NCBI GenBank assembly: GCA_963803845.1 | Contig: CAWDNZ010000005.1 | Span: 1,426,001-1,490,000, forward strand | From: JABDIY01 sp963803845 | GTDB taxonomy: Bacteria; Actinomycetota; Acidimicrobiia; Acidimicrobiales; SZUA-35 | Reading direction: 5' to 3' | Length of the DNA stretch: 64,000 nucleotides | Shown: in pieces, positions 61,089 through 64,000 of the stretch | How the letters are laid out: each line of letters begins with the position of its first letter | Numbering within the stretch: position 1 is the stretch's first letter | Translations under genes and position numbers: made by a program | Notes under the pieces: model-generated | Told to the model about the DNA's origin: nothing | Database searches by the model: none | Seen by the model: the letters and a program-made list of their open reading frames with translations, nothing else

Positions 61089-62288
61089 ATGATGCGAAGC
61101 TGGCCGGAGTTCGATGCGAACAGTCACGGCCTCGCCAACGCTCTCGAACACCTCACCGCTTCCCGAGGCGACCGGCTTGCCCGCCTTCCTGAGGTGTTGC
61201 CGCAATCGGGGATGGGCGAGCAGGCCACACTGGAACTGCTGGCTCCAATCATCCTCGATGCAGCCCAGAATCTCGGCGCCCCCGGATTCTTTGCACACAT
61301 GGATCCTCCAACCCCATGGATCACCTGGGCGGTTCAGCAATGGACCGCCAGCCGGAACCAAAACCTGCTGCACCCCGACACGGCCCCCACCGCTCGCGCG
61401 CTGGAAGCGACGGTTCTGGATTGGATCGCCCCGCTATTCGGAATGGGCGGGGGCCACATGACCCCCGGTTCCACGGTTGCGAATCTCACTGCGCTCTGGG
61501 CCGCACGCGAAGCCGGTGCCATCGAGGTTGTGGCTACGGCGGACGCCCACCTAAGCATAGAAAAAGCCGCCAACATCCTCGGCCTCCCATTTCGAATGGT
61601 CCGGTGGGACTCCACCGGGGATCTTCAAGGAGCCGCGGCCGTCATCACCGCCGGGACCACGAGTACGGGCGCCATAGAATCGCTCGACGTTGCCCCCGAT
61701 GCCAAGTGGCGCCATGTTGATGCCGCCTGGGCCGGACCACTCCGGCTCAGCGAGCGCCACGCCCACCTTCTCGACGGAATCCAGGAAGCCCACAGCGTCT
61801 CGGTGTCCGCCCACAAATGGCTGTTCCAGCCAAAGGAATCCGCCCTGATCCTCTTCGCCGACCCAGACGAGGCGCATGGATCCATCGCCATCGACGGCGC
61901 CTATTTGAGCGAACCAAATATGGGAGTCCTGGGCTCACACGGTGCCAGCGCGGCACCGCTGGCCGCCACGCTTTTGGCCTACGGGAAACAGGGCATCGCG
62001 CAATGGATCGACCACTCAATGGTGTTGGCGGACCAGCTCTATGACCTTGTCCGTGAGCATGAGGATCTAGAGGCGCGAACGTCGCCGCAGAGTGGGGTGG
62101 TGAACTGGCGTCACGGCCACGTGGGCGCCAAAAGGATTCAGGCGGAGCTCCCGGAATCCGTCTTCGTCTCTATCACAACTATCGACGGTGAGGAGTGGCT
62201 GCGATCGGTGGCGGCGAATCCAAACGCCGATCCCGAGCTCGTGGTGGCCGGAGTGCTAGCTGCGGCGCACGCTGCAAAGAGCCGCTAA
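61089..62288 (+). CDS. PLP-dependent decarboxylase, group II-like
   Basis: 399 residues, PLP fold type I. The segment HMTPGSTVANLTALWAAREAG contacts the cofactor, VDAAWAG holds the pyridine-nitrogen Asp, and the Schiff-base lysine is in SVSAHKWLFQP. Shorter than the usual group II decarboxylase (about 470). Follows the adenylation/carrier pair after a 158-bp gap, so it might supply or process the loaded amine or amino acid. Substrate unknown; ATG 61092 is an alternative start. Confidence 0.83.
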   Translation: MMRSWPEFDANSHGLANALEHLTASRGDRLARLPEVLPQSGMGEQATLELLAPIILDAAQNLGAPGFFAHMDPPTPWITWAVQQWTASRNQNLLHPDTAPTARALEATVLDWIAPLFGMGGGHMTPGSTVANLTALWAAREAGAIEVVATADAHLSIEKAANILGLPFRMVRWDSTGDLQGAAAVITAGTTSTGAIESLDVAPDAKWRHVDAAWAGPLRLSERHAHLLDGIQEAHSVSVSAHKWLFQPKESALILFADPDEAHGSIAIDGAYLSEPNMGVLGSHGASAAPLAATLLAYGKQGIAQWIDHSMVLADQLYDLVREHEDLEARTSPQSGVVNWRHGHVGAKRIQAELPESVFVSITTIDGEEWLRSVAANPNADPELVVAGVLAAAHAAKSR

Positions 62289-63067
62289 GAAGCGAATCCG
62301 GTGACCCCACCGTCGATCGGGATGACAGCTCCGCTGATGTACGCCCCAGCCCTGCTGGAGAGCCACAGCACCGTTCCCGCCATGTCCTCTGGCGAACCGA
62401 TTCGACCCAGTGGGATCATCCCTTCCACCATGGCTTTTCCGTCGCCTTCGAGGGCGGTGGCCATCATCTTGGATTCAAACGGGCCCGGAGCGATCGAATT
62501 GACGGTGATGTGATCCTTAGCGAGGCGTTGGCCCATGTGTCTTGCGATCATGTGCAATCCGGCCTTCGAAGCCGAGTACGAGAAGTTGTCCACCCAGGGG
62601 ACGGCGATCCCGTTGATGGATCCGGTCATGATCACGCGAGCGGGGTCCTCGGGCGTTGCCGCCGCTTTCAAGTTGGGCAGTAACGCTTGGGTGAGGAAGA
62701 ACGGTGACTTGAGGTTGATGTCGATGACCTTGTCGAATCCGGCCTCAGGCATCTCGCCCAGTGGCGCAACCCAGTTGGCACCGGCGTTGTTGCAGAGGAT
62801 GTGGAGCTTGTCTTCGGACTCGTTGAATGCGGCGACGAATGCGGACAGGCCCTCCGACGTGGAGAGGTCCGCCGGAAGCGAAATGCACTCTCCAAACTCA
62901 CTCAGTTCTTTTGCAGCCGCATCACACGCCGGCGCTTTCCGTGCGGTGATGTACACCTTGGCACCGGCGGAGAGCAGGCCGGTAGCGATCATGTAGCCGA
63001 TCCCCCGAGAACCGCCGGTCACAATTGCGGTCTTGCCCTGGACGGTGAAGAGTTCGTTGAGATCCAT
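62285..63067 (-). CDS. Short-chain dehydrogenase/reductase (SDR)
   Basis: 260 residues from ATG 63067 (MDLNELF). Nucleotide motif TGGSRGIGYMIA (TGxxxGxG), NNAG, catalytic Ser in TGSINGIA, and YSASK (YxxxK). Classical SDR of the FabG/3-ketoacyl or glucose dehydrogenase type. Its tail IDGGVTGFAS is typical. Stop abuts the convergent decarboxylase gene (4-bp overlap). Substrate unknown. Confidence 0.9.
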   Translation of the reverse strand: MDLNELFTVQGKTAIVTGGSRGIGYMIATGLLSAGAKVYITARKAPACDAAAKELSEFGECISLPADLSTSEGLSAFVAAFNESEDKLHILCNNAGANWVAPLGEMPEAGFDKVIDINLKSPFFLTQALLPNLKAAATPEDPARVIMTGSINGIAVPWVDNFSYSASKAGLHMIARHMGQRLAKDHITVNSIAPGPFESKMMATALEGDGKAMVEGMIPLGRIGSPEDMAGTVLWLSSRAGAYISGAVIPIDGGVTGFAS

Positions 63068-63124
63068 TCGAGCAGCGTAGGGCCAAGGCTCCTCACCCAA
63101 CCAACCTGAGTTCTTGGGTTCCGG

Positions 63125-63547
63125 CTACTCGCGTCGCATTGGAATATGCGGGATCCCATCTTCTAGGAACTCGTGTCCGTCCCGTACGAACCCGAATTGC
63201 TCGTACCAGTGTGCAAGGTGCGATTGCGCATCCAACACAATGGGGCTCGCCGCGAGGGTGAGGGCGTAGCGCATCAGGTTTGCGGCATGTCCCTTCTTCC
63301 TGTAGTTCTTGCCCGTCGCAACCCGGCCGATTCGGCGTACGTCGCCCTCATCCAATATCCGAAGCGTTGCCACCAATTCACCTCGCATCGCTATCCACAG
63401 GTGTCGAGTACCGCCGTCCTTGTCCCGCCCGTCGAGTTCGGGGTAGGCGCATTCTTGTTCCACCACAAACACATCGACGCGAAGCTTCAGAAGGTCGTGA
63501 AACTCGGTTGTGGTCAGTTCCTTGAAAGATGCAGCACGGACGACCAT
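63125..63547 (-). CDS. GNAT-family acetyltransferase, ElaA-like
   Basis: 140 residues. The N-terminal LLKLRVDVFVVEQECAYPELDGRD is the hallmark of ElaA-type proteins, with GRVATGKNYRKKGHAANLM as acetyl-CoA motif A and AHWYEQFGFVRDG as motif B. Substrate unknown. Unlinked functionally to its neighbours as far as the sequence shows. Confidence 0.88.
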   Translation of the reverse strand: MVVRAASFKELTTTEFHDLLKLRVDVFVVEQECAYPELDGRDKDGGTRHLWIAMRGELVATLRILDEGDVRRIGRVATGKNYRKKGHAANLMRYALTLAASPIVLDAQSHLAHWYEQFGFVRDGHEFLEDGIPHIPMRRE

Positions 63548-63586
63548 CTGGTTCGCTCCTCTGGTGGACTGGGGTGACCCTATCCC

Positions 63587-64000
63587 TCAGCCCTTCATCC
63601 GCTCTTTAAGGGCAGCGACCATGTTCACAAAGGCCGGCTCCCCCATCGACCACACCTGGGTGTCCAGCTCGTTGTCTACGGCCTCGTTACCCGTGGCGAT
63701 GGTTTGCGTGCGGTGAATGGTTTCCTTGGTACGCATGAGCAGTTCCCGCGGCGCACTCGCCGCCTTTGCTGCCAACGCCTCGGCTGCCTCCAACAGCTCC
63801 TCGTTGGGGACACACTTCCAGGCCAACCCCACCTCGGCCGCTCGCCTTCCGTCCAGCACTTCGCTGAACAAGACCATTGCCTTGGTGGTCTGAATGTCCG
63901 TTTTGTTCCGCAGCCGCCACGTATGGCCGCCGCCGGGCCCGATACCGATCTGAAGGAAGCGTGAATCGAACTTTGCTGACTCGGCCGCCACCACCAGGTC
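63587..64000 (-). CDS. Enoyl-CoA hydratase/isomerase family, 5' end cut by window edge
   Basis: C-terminal 137 residues of a crotonase-fold protein: DLVVAAESAKF (conserved loop after the GGG oxyanion region), GIGPGGGHTWRLRN (the catalytic-loop region), LFSEVLDGRRAAEVGLAWKCVP (trimerisation helix) and the MRTKETIHR tail. The frame is open to base 64000, so the N-terminal half lies outside the window. Likely involved in fatty-acid or CoA-ester catabolism. Confidence 0.85.
   Translation of the reverse strand, partial: DLVVAAESAKFDSRFLQIGIGPGGGHTWRLRNKTDIQTTKAMVLFSEVLDGRRAAEVGLAWKCVPNEELLEAAEALAAKAASAPRELLMRTKETIHRTQTIATGNEAVDNELDTQVWSMGEPAFVNMVAALKERMKG

Overview
The window is about 64 kb of densely coding, GC-rich bacterial DNA. 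Codon use, frequent GTG starts, four-base ATGA/GTGA gene overlaps and gene content point to an actinobacterium, most likely of the Acidimicrobiia type. That taxonomic call is an inference, because no rRNA is present. I saw no tRNA, rRNA, CRISPR array, integrase or insertion sequence.

Layout. 1-5.5 kb: DNA-repair cluster on the minus strand (HerA-like ATPase, SbcD, SbcC; SbcC runs off the left edge). 5.6-12 kb: mixed single genes (a probably 5'-truncated SnoaL-like gene, GNAT acetyltransferase, UbiA-family prenyltransferase, two MFS transporters, a GDYXXLXY/DUF2157 pair). 12-24.4 kb: a respiratory island of two divergent operons. The left arm encodes a membrane cytochrome c, a GltD-like flavo-FeS NAD(P)H oxidoreductase, split cytochrome b, Rieske protein and a second cytochrome c. 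The right arm encodes a B-type (ba3-like) oxidase, a 735-residue fusion of di-heme cytochrome b + 2[4Fe-4S] ferredoxin + MvhD/FlpD-like domain + cytochrome c, a lipoprotein cytochrome c, two SCO proteins and a PCu(A)C copper chaperone. Together they look like a terminal respiratory system in which menaquinol and perhaps NAD(P)H or ferredoxin electrons reach O2 through two different cytochromes b.

24.7-31 kb: a compact kynurenine operon (RidA-type deaminase, 3-hydroxyanthranilate dioxygenase, ACMS decarboxylase, kynureninase, kynurenine monooxygenase, tryptophan dioxygenase, arylformamidase) that takes tryptophan to the 2-aminomuconate branch. 31-34 kb: an ABC-2 type exporter. 34-39 kb: heterotetrameric sarcosine oxidase soxBDAG. 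39-45.6 kb: SnoaL-like protein, DEAD-box helicase, enoyl-CoA hydratase, K+-channel-like protein, glycosyltransferase. 45.7-54.3 kb: a sulfur island on the minus strand (CstB-like persulfide dioxygenase/rhodanese gene with a frameshift, a 4Fe-4S/NrfD fusion, a cytoplasmic-type molybdopterin oxidoreductase, two YeeE/YedE half-transporters, a GntR regulator and a rhodanese). 54.3-64 kb: a phosphopantetheinyl transferase, JmjC-like protein, flippase, HupE/UreJ protein, a stand-alone adenylation enzyme with its carrier protein, a PLP decarboxylase, SDR, GNAT and a partial enoyl-CoA hydratase.

Most notable: the four-module cytochrome b/ferredoxin/MvhD/cytochrome c fusion and its flavoprotein partner; the sulfur island with a one-base frameshift in its CstB-like gene and a three-copy intergenic repeat; a dispersed hairpin-forming repeat found at about 8.8 kb and 24.6 kb; a flippase whose conserved N-terminus lies upstream of its first ATG; and a stand-alone adenylation/carrier/decarboxylase set.
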